A stretch of DNA of 64,000 bases, taken from the NCBI GenBank assembly GCA_025738555.1, contig JAOVFP010000002.1, positions 434,001 through 498,000 of the forward strand, in the 5' to 3' direction. The stretch is from Cyathus striatus (lineage: Eukaryota; Basidiomycota; Agaricomycetes; Agaricales; Nidulariaceae). A program made the position numbers and the translations under genes. Position 1 is the stretch's first letter, and every line of letters starts with the position of its first letter. Below the pieces are notes generated by a model. That model was not told the origin of the DNA. It worked only from the letters and a program-made list of their open reading frames with translations, and ran no database searches. This document shows, piece after piece, positions 44,743 to 56,568 of this stretch.

Positions 44743-47330
44743 ATGGCTAGGAGCCACAGTGGTAAGTTAATCATATTTATTTCCCATTCTAATTTCCATT
44801 CTTTGATCTAAAAAATATATGTAGCTAGTCACTCCTCTGGTGGCTTCGAAGAGGCAGTAGTTAACTCCTTCCAAAATGCCCTTCCCTTTGCTGTATGTGA
44901 AGGCAATCAGGACAAACTTGTGGATGCCAGTGAGACTGAAATGGAAGGAGAAGAAGGTACACATTTTTCATTTTCATTTTCATTTTCAATAATTTATGTG
45001 GTCCAAAGAGCATATTAGTAAGGGAATAGCTAGAGCAGAAATACCAGATACAGTTGCCCTTCCTAATGCAGAGCTCGTAGGTAATGAACATAGAGGTAAG
45101 AATGTCCTTTGTTCTGATTTCTGTCTTCTGTCCACTGACCCAAAAATGCACCCATACCAGATTCCTCCTCCCTTGGTGATGGTGTTAAAATTCAAGATAA
45201 CACTTTCAGAGATCCTCTTCCCTTCAGCATTAGGGCTGAAGATGATATTGAAAGTGAAGTTAAAGGTACAAGAGAATCTCTTAACTTCCAGATTAGTTAT
45301 TAATTATGATTACCCAGCAGATCAGCCACTTCATGTTATTGATGAAGAAGAGAGCTTTATGCCCTTGTCAGTTGTAGGCCACCCAGATGACATCTCAGAA
45401 GACAGTTTGGTATATCACACTACCCCGCCATGCCATCTTAGTTTGTATTTCTACTTGTCATGGTCTATAGTAAAGGTACTAACACTGCTATCCTAGTTGC
45501 CCAGCCATACATGAATAAGAAACAAAATAACTCCCTGGCTGCCTCACATTGGAGATGGAAGCTAAATGGTACCAGTGTGGGCAGAGATTCACAGAACCAT
45601 CCTTATAAATTTTAAAAAAAGATAAAACCTGTTTCTTTCACATCACTTAAGCATTTTAAAAGTCAAAAATGAGCAAAACTTCGTGATACCATTAGGGAAG
45701 ATATTAGGGTGACAACTAGGGTTCCTGTGGATTCATCCATGTCAAGAGTTCCACAAGGCCAGATCGCACTTCAAAAGCTAACATGTGAGATTACAGTTCA
45801 CATCACTCATGATAGTAAAGATGCTGAAACAGTGCTAGCAAATCATGATGCTGAAGTGCCTGGACCCGCCAATTTTCTAGTTGAGGTGACTCCTGATGTA
45901 TTTACCTCTGACGACTATCCTACACAATTGCAAGATGATATCAATATTAGTATTCCTGAACCATGTAAATGTCAGCTATGTTCAGACTCAACCTTGTCTG
46001 TAGGCTAGTCACTAACACTAATCTTTGTTTATTTAGTTGCTAGTGTGACAGTCACCCCCAATGATCATTCTCCAGATGATGAGAGGTCGATTCTTGGCCC
46101 ATACAGGGGTTAGTTACATTGACACCCTTTTGTTATGTGATATAAAACTTACTTGTATCTACAGTGAAACCTGGCAGTTATGACAACAACATTTCCATTA
46201 CTGATGATGAACCTGAATGGCATGGAATCATCTCAGAGATAGATGGTCATAGCCATGATGGAGAAGCAATGGAGGTAGATATGCCTGACAGTGGGGATTC
46301 GGAAAGTATGTATACCTTACGGAGCACTGAATGCTTTACTTACATCTGGTGGTAGTGGACATTGACGAGGATGAAGTTAAGGACAGTCATACTCAGCGTG
46401 ATTGTATGTGGACTAAAGAGACTTTATCATCAAACCTTGCTTACAATAGGTACTGCTCTAGCTTCTTTTGGTGGTGATGATGACTCCATACTCAGGCTGC
46501 TGGAGAGAAGTGGTGATGGAAAGTTATTGGTAAGTGCTATTTGTCTGTTACTATAACTGTCATTGCACATTTATTTTCCTATAGTTATCATGGTATAAAA
46601 AGCTTGTAGATGATCCAGTTAGTAACTCAGAAGCTAGTCCTTATAGTTTGATGCTCATAATGCCGAATATGTACAGGAGGAGGTTGCCACAAAAGGTGAT
46701 ATCATGAATCTACTTGTTGCAGCAAGGCCAGGCAATCTGCAGCAACCTCCTCTAGTTGGAGCATTGCCTCTGAGAAACTTGGATAGAACACATGTATGGG
46801 ATTACACTCCTAAGCATAACTCTCCGGAGTCTCTGGATCTTAAGGTATGTTGATGCAACAGCTCAGACCTGCCACTAGCTGACACTGTCCTAGGGGAGAA
46901 TACAGTCATACACACAGCAGATCATGCTCCTTGACCAAAACCAGAATTATGTGGTGCCTTCATGGCAAGCTTTAGATGATCTCAAATATAAGAGGGTGCT
47001 TCCAAAGTTGCCAAAAGTTGCTCTAGACCTTAACACAAATGGCCTAAAATTGTCCCCATGGAATAAATATATTTCAACTCTTATAGTGATACCATTCTTC
47101 CAAGAATATGACTATGACATTGATGGATGGCTCTGATGTGTCAAAAGTGTTCATGACTCATCTGATTACTGTCCAAAGCCAATATAAGAAAGCTGTTAAC
47201 CCCCCTTCTACTCCAGATGAAAAACAAGATGTGGTTGATCAGAAAGCATTAAAAGTGCAAAACATAAGGCATCAATCTGTATGTGTGCACTTTGAATGAT
47301 CTACCTATCATGACTAATGTCTCTGTACAG
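44743..47330 (+). pseudogene. Unrecognised multi-exon gene remnant
   Basis: ATG 44743 (MARSHSG) then a series of short exons with GT-AG introns of about 50 nt: HSSGGFEEAVVNSFQNALPF...METEMEGEE-type, HISKGIARAEIPDTVALPN, later VTPNDHSPDDERSILGPY, VKPGSYDNNISITDDEPEW, and KRVLPKLPKVALDLNTNG...EYDYDIDGWL. A TGA follows GWL (47135) and further stops follow, so the copy is broken. Exons are acidic and low in hydrophobics until the last third. I do not recognise a domain. It is cut by the gypsy LTR at 47434. Confidence 0.45.
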
Positions 47331-47433
47331 CTCCATGATCACTGAGCCAAGGCCCTCTCTAGCTTCACATCCTGTAGCCCCACACTTCAGAAAGCAAGCA
47401 AAGCTTGGCTCAACATTCCTTCTGATGCCATGA

Positions 47434-47915
47434 TGTTACGGTTTTCTTTACTTTCTTTTGTTTACATCTGATTTCTTTACAACCCTTCGACTTGTTTGGT
47501 ATCACCTCTGATACCAAACACAAGACTTCTCACTTACATGATTGTCATTCTCTTCTGACTCATCCTGAATCATTTTACTTTACTTAGGTTACCTTTCTTT
47601 CTTCTTACTGCACCGCAGTGATGCACAGTCAATGCACAGCATCTTGACTCATCCAGTTACATCCTTACTTATTATTAGTACAAACTCATTTGTATTTAAA
47701 CAGTAGTAACTTGGGCTGTAGAGCTCAAGCTTCAGCTTAAATCGAACTAAGCTTTACTTGATTCATTCACTTTGCTTGTACTTAAGTCTAAACAGCTTAA
47801 GTGCTCGTGAATAGAGACTCGAACTCGATACTGATCTACTTGTTCCTTGAACTCGTAAATCATGTGACTATCGGACTTGTATGATAAATGTCCCAACCAG
47901 AACTTTATTGTAACA
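47434..47915 (+). repeat. LTR of a decayed gypsy element (TGTTAC...GTAACA)
   Basis: 482 bp with 6-bp inverted ends TGTTAC/GTAACA, 65 bp upstream of the gag ATG. No second LTR found downstream, so the element is truncated. No obvious TGG primer site follows. Confidence 0.6.
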
Positions 47916-47980
47916 AAAGCTGAAGCTTGCTGACTGCTTGCACTACTCAGTGCAGCACCCTGACACATCAAACAGAAACA

Positions 47981-49332
47981 ATGACAACCCCCTGGAGATT
48001 CAAAGCTCCAGAGAGTTCAGACTCAGAAGGCGAAGAGAAACCGAAGTCCCAACCAGAAGGACTTGTATGGACCTTGCCACAACCAGGAGGAAGCTTAAAC
48101 CCATTTGCGTCTATCACTAGCTCAAGCAAACCCATCGGGAAATGAGTAGTCGATACCACCACTTCAAAACCCACATTATCACGAATTCCCACACCCAGAC
48201 AGTTCTTTTCAGAAGAACCAACCCCGATGCAATGGAACCCTACCCAACAGATCCCAGAAACTTTACTAGCTCAAGAACTAGTCGAACATCTAAAAAAAAA
48301 CCAACCCCCTGATAACGACGAGTACGTTACAGCAGATGAAGGATATCCCCCACTTCCCATTTCAACAACACCTTCCACAATTTCGGACCATGAATCAGAC
48401 GCTAGTATGTCTAGTACAGAAACACCTAAGGTCAATGACAAAGAGTTGAGGTTGAACCCTCCTACCACCTTTGAAGGGGATAAGAAGAAAGCCAAAAAAT
48501 GGCTCCAAGATGTCGAGTCTTATTTTTGATAAATGACAAGATTTACGATACAGATGTAAAGAAGATTATGTATGCTATGTCATACATCGGAGGAGGAATC
48601 ACTGGAAACTGGAAGGAAAATAAACAAAACGAAATATTCAAAGAAGATACACCTAAACCAGGAACTTGGGCGGCCTTCAAAGAAGAGTTTAAGAAGAACT
48701 TCGACCCTGTCAACGAAAAAGATGAAGCCTTCTACAAACTTCAAAACTTAACCCAAGGAAAAGGAACAGCTAATGAATATATTACAGAATTTGAGATACT
48801 TGTCAGCCACATAGATGGACTTGACGATTACATGAAGATGGATCTTTTTAAAGCCAGTCTCAATTGACCTCTTCTCCAAAGCATCCACACTCAGAAAGAA
48901 ATTCCCGACACAATCGTGAAATGGCAAGACAATGCCAGGAAATTCGACCGAAACTACAGACAGATACAACAATATAACAAAACAGGATGAAGGGGATACT
49001 TTGCACCCCAACCAAAGACAACTACTCGAGACCCAAATGCTATGGATGTAGATCATATGGAGATAAATCAGCTTGATGTGAAAACACGAGGGGAATACTT
49101 ACAGGCTGGGAAATGTTTCAACTGTGGAGTCAGGGGACATATGGCCCAGCAATGCTCACAATGAAACAAAGGAGAAACGACCCCCTGCACTAATACCAAA
49201 AACAACAATCCTTTCATCAAGAAAATAACTAGAAAAGATCTTGCCGAAGAAATGAGGCTCTGAGTAGCAGAACTCCCAGCAGCCAAACAAGTCGAATACT
49301 TCGAAAGTATTAACAAGATGGGTTTTCAATAA
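47981..49332 (+). pseudogene. gag of a decayed Ty3/gypsy element
   Basis: ATG 47981 (MTTPWRFKAPESSDS). A retrotransposon-gag capsid domain is clear (PPTTFEGDKKKAKKWLQDVESYF, then WAAFKEEFKKNFDPVNEKDEAF and GTANEYITEFEILVSHI), followed by MDVDHMEINQLD and a classic zinc knuckle CFNCGVRGHMAQQC. One frameshift sits in a T-run at about 48523. Five in-frame TGA codons (48143, 48865, 48988, 49162, 49261) interrupt it; family context suggests Arg at several. The last TAA (49330) is probably the natural gag stop because it follows a slippery site. Confidence 0.85.
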
Positions 49333-49364
49333 GGAGGACTATTAATCCCACTGTAGGACCTCCT
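49320..49364 (+). promoter_or_regulatory. Putative -1 frameshift site at the gag-pro junction
   Basis: G-GGT-TTT at 49320-49326 is in phase with gag; a -1 slip enters the protease frame (frame of 49383 onward). The gag TAA follows one codon later. AGGAGG (49332-49337) can pair with CCTCCT (49359-49364) after a 5-nt spacer. Confidence 0.55.
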
Positions 49365-50203
49365 ATCTTGCTTTCCAATGTAATTATAGCTGATATTGAA
49401 TGAAATACTATGTGAGTTCCTGTTACATTAGGAAACGTGGGATCAGTTCCAGCCTTGATCGACTCAGGGGCTGGAGGAAATTTCATGAGTTGAGCAACTG
49501 CGAAAAAATTTAACCTCACCCCACAACCTTTGGGAAAATTAACACCAGTATACAATGCAGATGGAACTCTTAACAAAAAAGGATATATCTCACACTATGT
49601 CGATGACAAAGTAAAAGTAGGAACAGCCACTATTCCCACTCGATTTTATCTTTCTGGATTAGGAAATGAATCAATCATCATGGGCTACCCCTTCCTAGAA
49701 CAAACTAACCCACAAATAAATTGGAAGGAAGGAACCTTAAAAATTGATCAAATACAACTTGACAAACAATTTAACCAAAGATTTGCACAATCTATGTCAA
49801 TTGCTCGGATGAAGATAATGAAACCCATCACAGAAATAAAACAATTTGGACTAACGACTTCTATTGAAAAAATACCTGACGAATCGGAGAATGAGCAAAT
49901 AGAAATGCTCCCTCAAAACCACAGGTATTCTCCTGAGGATACAAGAATCCCCAATGAGAAGATGATAGAAATCCCAGACTTACCATTACAGGATAATTGG
50001 AACCCAATTGAAATATATTGGATGCAAATAAATGACACTGAAGACGAAGATCTTGAAGAAATGACTGCTGAAAGTGTTCATTTATGAACCTTTTTAACAG
50101 AAATTGAAGACCTTTTTCTTATGGAACACAGACTAGGCATGTCTTTTGAAACAAAGGAACCACTATTTGAAGTTTATGCTGAGGGAATTGAGGTATTTGT
50201 GGT
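49333..50203 (+). pseudogene. Retropepsin region of the decayed gypsy element
   Basis: Frame -1 relative to gag: TINPTVGPPILLSNVIIADIE, then the protease LIDSGAGGNF (active-site DSG), SIIMGYPFLEQTNPQINWKEG, and the usual acidic linker (NDTEDEDLEEMTAESVHL, then EHRLGMSFETKEPL). Four TGA codons (49401, 49413, 49491, 50085). The element ends here, just before where reverse transcriptase should begin; no RT, RNase H or integrase is seen. Confidence 0.8.
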
Positions 50204-52344
50204 GTGTATAACAGTGTTATATACTTATTTCTCCCTACTATATGTGCTAAGAAGCAACAGTTAGACTCAAAACACAGAAAATTTCAAGCTCAAAGGATTC
50301 ACATAATTCCCCACATTGTGGCATTTGGCATTTTGTGTGTTTGTTGCCAGATTTTTCAATCATGTCTTGAACATTTGAATTGTATATTAAAATATTGAGT
50401 ACTGTACTATTTTGAGCAAGTGTTCAGTCACACATCACACAGGGCCTTTGAACAGAACACTTGAGCACATCTGTCACACATCACAGGCTGCCATGAACAG
50501 TAGTTTGAGAGAAATATGACGCTTACTTAGCCAAAAAATTTCGCCCATGCTGGGTGTCTGTACAGGTATGAACAGTTCTGCCCCATGTCATGCATTAATT
50601 TTGGGCTTGAACACTTGGTCAAACCAAATTTTCTGTCACACTCTCCCAAGTGTGAACAAGTGGTCAAAATCATCCAGTATAATTCACAAGAACTGAAATT
50701 GTAAGACACTGCTTACATACTACCATTGCTTATATATGATTGTTTACTTATGCACTGTTTGGCAATGGCATTGCCCATATATATACATACACTATTTGTA
50801 CATATTTTGATAGACTTTTTTACTTGTACACTTGTAGAACACCAATACACTTGGTTTGGTTTACATGGTGAGTGAGTAACCTAAGTCGTCATAGAGGACT
50901 GCAACCTCTACAGAAATGATTAAATAAGATTTGACAGTACCTGAAAGAGCAAACAGCTCAAACTGCTTATAGATTCTTCTTTCTGCATGCCGTAAAGAGC
51001 TCAGTCCCCTCAAAATATCCATAACCAAGCAAAGAGTAAGGCAAGTTTGAGTTATGAGATCAACAGGCTTCTAATGAAAGCTTAAAAATGGTTCTAAAGG
51101 ATTGGCCTTGAACTTTGGCAGTAAGTGACATAGTGCTAGAATAAAATATGATATTTTTGAATGATATGTACCCCTTCAAGTGTTAAATCTGATTCCATAT
51201 TTTGGTTTCTGAGCCCTAAAATTACATGATGATACACGCAAAATCCAAGCTGACTATTTTGTCAAACTGGAAAGGTACTCACAGAATCAGGAACAGTCTC
51301 TCAATCAGAAGATATCTACATGCCTTGCAAATCTAATCCATTACCTAACTGCTTACAAATTGGCTATCCCTCACTGAAGAACCTGCAAGTATGTTCTGTT
51401 TTGGAGATGAGATGATGGGAATCTCCCTGAAGTTTTATCATAAAACTTATAGTGGTAACATCAGTAGACGAGCACTACTATACATGGATAATTCTATTTT
51501 CTACATCAGGTAAAGGTATCCAATGCAATGCTATCATTAAGCTTTGTTGATCAGTAATTTTACCAGTTTTAATAGATGTAACAGATGAAAATGTGCATTA
51601 CTAATCAATTATTAATAGGCACATGAATGCTTCTCAAACATTTCAAGTCACTATCTATGCAATGTGTTTAGATTGGGTGTTCAATTAATGTTCAATTCCA
51701 CTAGTTGGTAGCATTTAATATAGTACTTAATTAACTGTAAAGAAAATTGAAACAAGTTGTATTGCAGAAGAAAGTACAGTATCTATCCACTCATTTGCAC
51801 CCTCTGCTTCCCTGCCTTAATCTTCTCATACACCTTGGTAGGAACCATCAAGGTCAACAATCAATATCTATGACTTTCCTCCTCACTGCACTCATTCAGA
51901 CAGTTGATGTTCCTAATTACCATCAACATGTGCCGCATTTCTTCATCCTTTTCTAGCATTGTAGTGATACTGCTGGTATAGTAGTCATCAATTGTCAGGA
52001 GCATCTCTTTCTGCATGTTTTTGATCACAAAGTCCCATATTCAAAATGACATAAATTCATGCTCTTTGAAGGGCTCCATCACTATAGGGTCATTATTGGA
52101 AACTGAGTATAGAAGCAGCTAATGAGCATGCAGTAAATTAAATATGATGATGATAGCTTACTTCCAACCCTTTGTGAGAGTTTCCAATTTCTGTAAATGT
52201 ACAGCTCCATGAGTCCAGACTTGATGTAGCAACTACAATTGAGAGTATCCGAGTTCTTGAGGTCATAGATGTGTTGTCTAAACCTAGACACATTCTTATC
52301 CCCTGCCATATAAATTGCACATGGACTGGGAACACCAAGTAGAG
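50204..52344. other. No gene recognised
   Basis: AT-rich, CpG-poor DNA with only short frames. 51747-51956 has an open frame without recognisable features. The rightmost 200 bp may belong to the gene remnant interrupted by the foldback element. Confidence 0.45.
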
Positions 52345-53069
52345 TAGGAGACTTATTCTTTTTATCTACACTGAAGTGCAAAAAGAATGAGCACACATTA
52401 TTTTGCAATATCTCTGGAATAGTTCTATATATTTCTAACCTGTAAAATGTGAAAAATAATATACCTTCTTGTCTTTGAAATAGTGGTAAAACATTTCCTA
52501 AAAATGAAATTCTCTTGATATACAAGCAGAAATAAAAATGGCCCACTTTTCAGAGTGGTTAAAGAATCACCTACAGAACCTGGAAAAAATATATGTTACA
52601 GCAATCCATCAACTAAGAACAACACATTTTAGATCATAAAAATTGGACTAGTGGATCACTAGATATTAAAATAAGAAATGTCCAAAATTCAGCTGTTTTT
52701 GGCAAATTTTTGGCTCTCAGGCCAAAAATTGACATGTTTTGAATTAATTTTGTAGTGAACCACATCACCAATTTCTATGATCTAATATGCATCTTTTTCA
52801 GTTCGTTGTTTAGTATAACATATATTTTTTCTGGGTTCTGTAACTGCTTCCTTAACTACTCTGAAAAGTGTGCCATTTTTATTTCTGCTTGTATATCAAG
52901 AGAATTTCATTTTTAGGAAATGTTTTACCACTATTTCAAAGACAAGAAGGTATATTATTTTTCACATTTTACAGGTTAGAAATATATAGAACTATTCCAG
53001 AGATATTGCAAAATAATGTGTGCTCATTCTTTTTGCACTTGAGTGTAGATAAAAAGAATAAGTCTCCTA
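52345..53069. mobile_element. Foldback/palindromic MITE flanked by TA
   Basis: Two arms of about 340-350 bp, near-identical in their outer 210 bp, meet around 52700. Outer ends TAGGAGACTTATTC on both sides; a second possible TA boundary lies 20 bp inside (TACACT.AAGTGCAAAAAG). The same peptide-like frames on opposite strands (52546-52350 minus, 52868-53070 plus) result from the palindrome. TA flanks suggest the Tc1/mariner superfamily. Confidence 0.75.
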
Positions 53070-53244
53070 CTGGCTCTAACACTACAGACAGTGCACATGA
53101 AGCTGATGGACTTGGCAGTAATGGGGATGATGACCTCCAGCACTTAGATATGGCTGGTGTGTGAGAACAATTGGCTTCTGAGGTACATTTTATTTTTTAT
53201 ATATAGTCTGCATACTGACAGTCTGCTAGTGTGTTGCTGTGATG

Positions 53245-55302
53245 GGGCAGCAAGAAAATTCTGGGCACGCACAAAAGTGAGCATGAGTTGAGCGTGCACG
53301 CTCACCTATTGAGCGTTAAAATTCGACCCTGTGCGTGACGTGAGCATGAATATTCTATACATGAGCGTGAATAATCCGATCCAGAGTGTTTAGATATGAC
53401 TTAGAGTGTATATAAATGATTCAGAGAGTGTACATATGATCTACAAGTTGAAAAAATGACTCAGAGAGTGTAGCAGTAATTCAGACTAACAGTTAAAAAT
53501 TTATAGAGCTAGAGAATGGTATATATTGAACAGTAGAAACAGGGGAAGTTTATAATGAAACAAGGGGCTCAGAAAATTACAGGAAGCTTTACAATGAAGC
53601 AGGAAAATTAAGAAAAAGGCAGGGGGATTCACAGTGAAGCAGAGACCTTGGGAAATTCAAAACAAAGAATGGGGCTTTACAGCGAAGTAGGGAACTTCAG
53701 AACAAGGAATGGGGCTTAATAACAAAGCAGGGAAATTCACAATGAAGCAGGGAGCAATACAGGATAGACTACTACCTATCACACATATTTGCATAGTATA
53801 ACTGCATGTCAGTATTATATTTACACTCATACTCAATGCCCTTTGATTTGAGCATGAGCATGATAGGTATTCTATCACATTTATAATACTTATTTACACT
53901 TGCACTCAATGTCCTTTAACTTGAGTGTGAGCGTGATTGGCATTTTTACTCATGCTCACAAATATTTCACTTATATTTCACTTGAGCATGAGCATGATTG
54001 GTATTCCTGTTCATGCTCACAAATATTACACCCATGCCCAATGCCCTTTAACTTGAGCATGAGTATAATTGGTATCCCTATCCATGCCCACAAGTATTAC
54101 ACCCACACCCAATGTCCCCTAACCTGAGTGTGAGTGTGGTATTCCTATTCATGCTCACAAGTATTACACTCACACTCAATGTCCTTTAACTTGAGTGTGA
54201 GCATGATTGGTATCCTTACTCATGCTTACAAATATTACACTTGCATTCAACTTGAGTGTGAGTGTGGTATTCCTATTCATGCTCACAAGTATTACACTCA
54301 TGCTCAATGTTCTTTAACTTGAGTGTGAGCATGATTGGTATCCTTATTCATGCTCACAAATATTACACTTGCATTCAACTTGAGCATGAGTATAATTGGT
54401 ATTCCTATTCACACTCACAAGTATTACACTCATGCTCAATATCCTTTAACTTGAGCATGAGCATGATTGGTATTCTTACTCATGCTCACAAATATTACAC
54501 TTGCATTCAACTTGAGTGTGAGTGTGGTATTCCTATTCACGCTCACAAGTATTACACTCACGCTCAATGTTCTTTAACTTGAGTGTGAGCATGATTGGTA
54601 TCCTTACTCACACTCACAAATATTACACTTGCATTCAACTTGAGTGTGAGTGTGGTATTCCTATTCACACTCACAAGTATTACACTCATGCTCAATGTCT
54701 GAGTGTGATTGGTATTCCTATTCATGCTCACAAATATTACACTTGCAACTTACTTTTTCTCCCACATGTAAGTGAAGCCAAAATATAAATGTAACATATA
54801 ATTTTTTTGTGAGCGTGAAGTAAAGACTTTGAGCATGAGTTGACAGACCTTGAGCATGAGTTGATGACCTTGAGTGTGAAAACTTAGACCCTATGTGTGA
54901 ATGTATGGACCCTGTGCGTGAGATGTTGACCCTGAGCATGAAGTAAAATCTTGAGCATGATGTGTGCATGCATGCTCAATCCACGCTCACACCTTGAGTG
55001 TGAACATGAGTGTGCATGCACATGTTTGAGCATGAAGTATAAATATTATTCTTCAAGATTTGACCTCATATCTTGATTAAAAACATCACTCACATTCACA
55101 ATATGACACAGACATACAACACTAGTATGTACATTTGATTTACACTCTTTTTGATCCACAAATGGGCCATTTAGAACTAAAATAAATACCTTGAGCATGA
55201 CACACTCAATCACACTCACTTTTGTGTGTAAAAATTTGGCCTTGAGTGTGGCACGCTCAATCACACTCACTTTTGTGCGTGCCCGGAATTTTATATGTGC
55301 CC
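53245..55302. mobile_element. TIR element of the GAGCATGCTC family, 9-bp target duplication
   Basis: Ends GGGCA...AAAATTC(T/C)GGGCACGCACAAAAGTGAG in inverted orientation (53245 and 55302), flanked by GCTGTGATG (53236-53244) and GCTGTCATG (55303-55311), one mismatch in nine. 8-9 bp duplications and GGG ends suit Mutator-like or KDZ-type elements. Subterminal zones hold TTGAGCGTG/GAGCATGAG words. No transposase gene; the core is a tandem array. Confidence 0.75.
53890..54760. repeat. Tandem array, about 65-bp units (CATGCTCACAAATATTACAC)
   Basis: About 13 units of TTGAGTGTGAGCATGATTGG, TATTCCTATTCATGCTC and ACAAATATTACACTC blocks, with higher-order alternation of two unit types. Core of the 53245-55302 element. 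Confidence 0.9.
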
Positions 55303-55479
55303 GCTGTCATGCTAGCTGTTTGAAGTCAATCCACAAATCATACTCCAAGACATTCCACCAGTGCTGTATGTTTTCAGCTACTACTTTTTATTCACCCTAA
55401 TGGCTCCCTTAGCATGCTCACACAAACAGTCTCTCGCATGAGCACACTGCTATTGATATTGAAGGACACCTGCCAAACA

Positions 55480-56062
55480 TGGACACTTTAGAAGAAGGGA
55501 ACTATTATGACAATGAAGAGGAGGATGACGAAGTGCTTCCTCAAGTAAGTTTTTATTCAATAACTCTATTTCAAAGCTGTTCTAAATTGATTTATTATCT
55601 CTAGAAGTGAAATCATCAAGCTGATCAATGTCTTGTGGAGGTATGTATGTCCCCAAACCATATTCCATTTGTAGCTTATGTCTGCATGGTAGTGTCCTCA
55701 CTGGGAACTGGAAAAGCACTGTCAGCCCTCAAGTCTTATTCACCATCTCATGTAGGGGAGTCTGTTAATGGTGACACTTCCAACATGGAAAATTACTATG
55801 TATCTCCCTCAGGACAGTCAAGCCTTATTAGGCTAGGTGACCAACCAACTGAATTTCATACTCTGCTGAAGACTGGTATATGTTGATACAACCAATTTGG
55901 CCTTTCAACAACACTTTACCTGAAGATTGATTCTACCTACAAGCCCATTTGTATTTTGTTGCATCAGATTGCCATTGAGAAGGGCTGGGATGAGCTCATG
56001 AACCAAATATCCTACAACTTTGATATCAGAAATGAGGGTGCCAAAGTGGTATGTTTTTTTTT
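55480..56062 (+). pseudogene. Unrecognised gene remnant (VAYVCMVVSSLGTGKALSAL)
   Basis: An acidic exon (MDTLEEGNYYDNEEEDDEVL) ends at a GTAAGT donor (55543). The next exon carries PNHIPFVAYVCMVVSS, GDTSNMENYYVSPSGQSS, LGDQPTEFHTLLKTGIC, a TGA at 55884, then YNQFGLSTTLYLKIDSTYKP and EKGWDELMNQISYNF. The frame stays coherent across the TGA, so a protein-coding past is likely. Domain unknown to me. Confidence 0.5.
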
Positions 56063-56568
56063 TTTATCATGTTGCTTCAAAGTTCAATGTCTGATGGGCT
56101 GTTCATGTTTAGCTTCATCATCACTTAGGGATTCTTTGCAGCATGCTTTTTGAGATAGTTATTCATAGACACTATTATCCTTTTCAGGCTTCATAATTAG
56201 TGATAATTAGGTTGAATTAGTGTGTGGGTGAAGTATAATTACACCTACTTAAGACATAATTCATGTGAATTATATATTGATGTTTTTGTACCACAGTATA
56301 ATTAGGACTAATTACTGCTAGTTATATACATTTAAGATAATTATATCTGCTGAATTTGGGTCCAAGTCCTAATCATGCAAGATTTGCCTACTTATTGTAA
56401 TTCTTATAATTGATGTTAATTAGATGTTTTTATCATAAAGAGGTGTAATGATGCACAATATACTGGTAATCATAATGAAGTAGGCCTAAGAAGAGTAAAT
56501 TATACATCTCAAGTTTTCCTGATGCTAATGTGTTAGAGGTTAATAAATTGAAGGAAAATAAAATTTAC
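56063..56568. other. No gene recognised
   Basis: AT-rich DNA with several TAATTA/GTTAATTAG motifs. Confidence 0.4.

Noticed and set aside
47981..50087. UGA reassigned to an amino acid (all internal stops are TGA)
   Set aside because: TGG is used normally for Trp, the intact pol frames avoid TGA, and several TGAs fall where the family has Arg, which fits CGA decay better.
52082..53164. Two similar open frames on opposite strands as a duplicated gene pair
   Set aside because: They are the two arms of one palindrome; the peptide is not protein-like.
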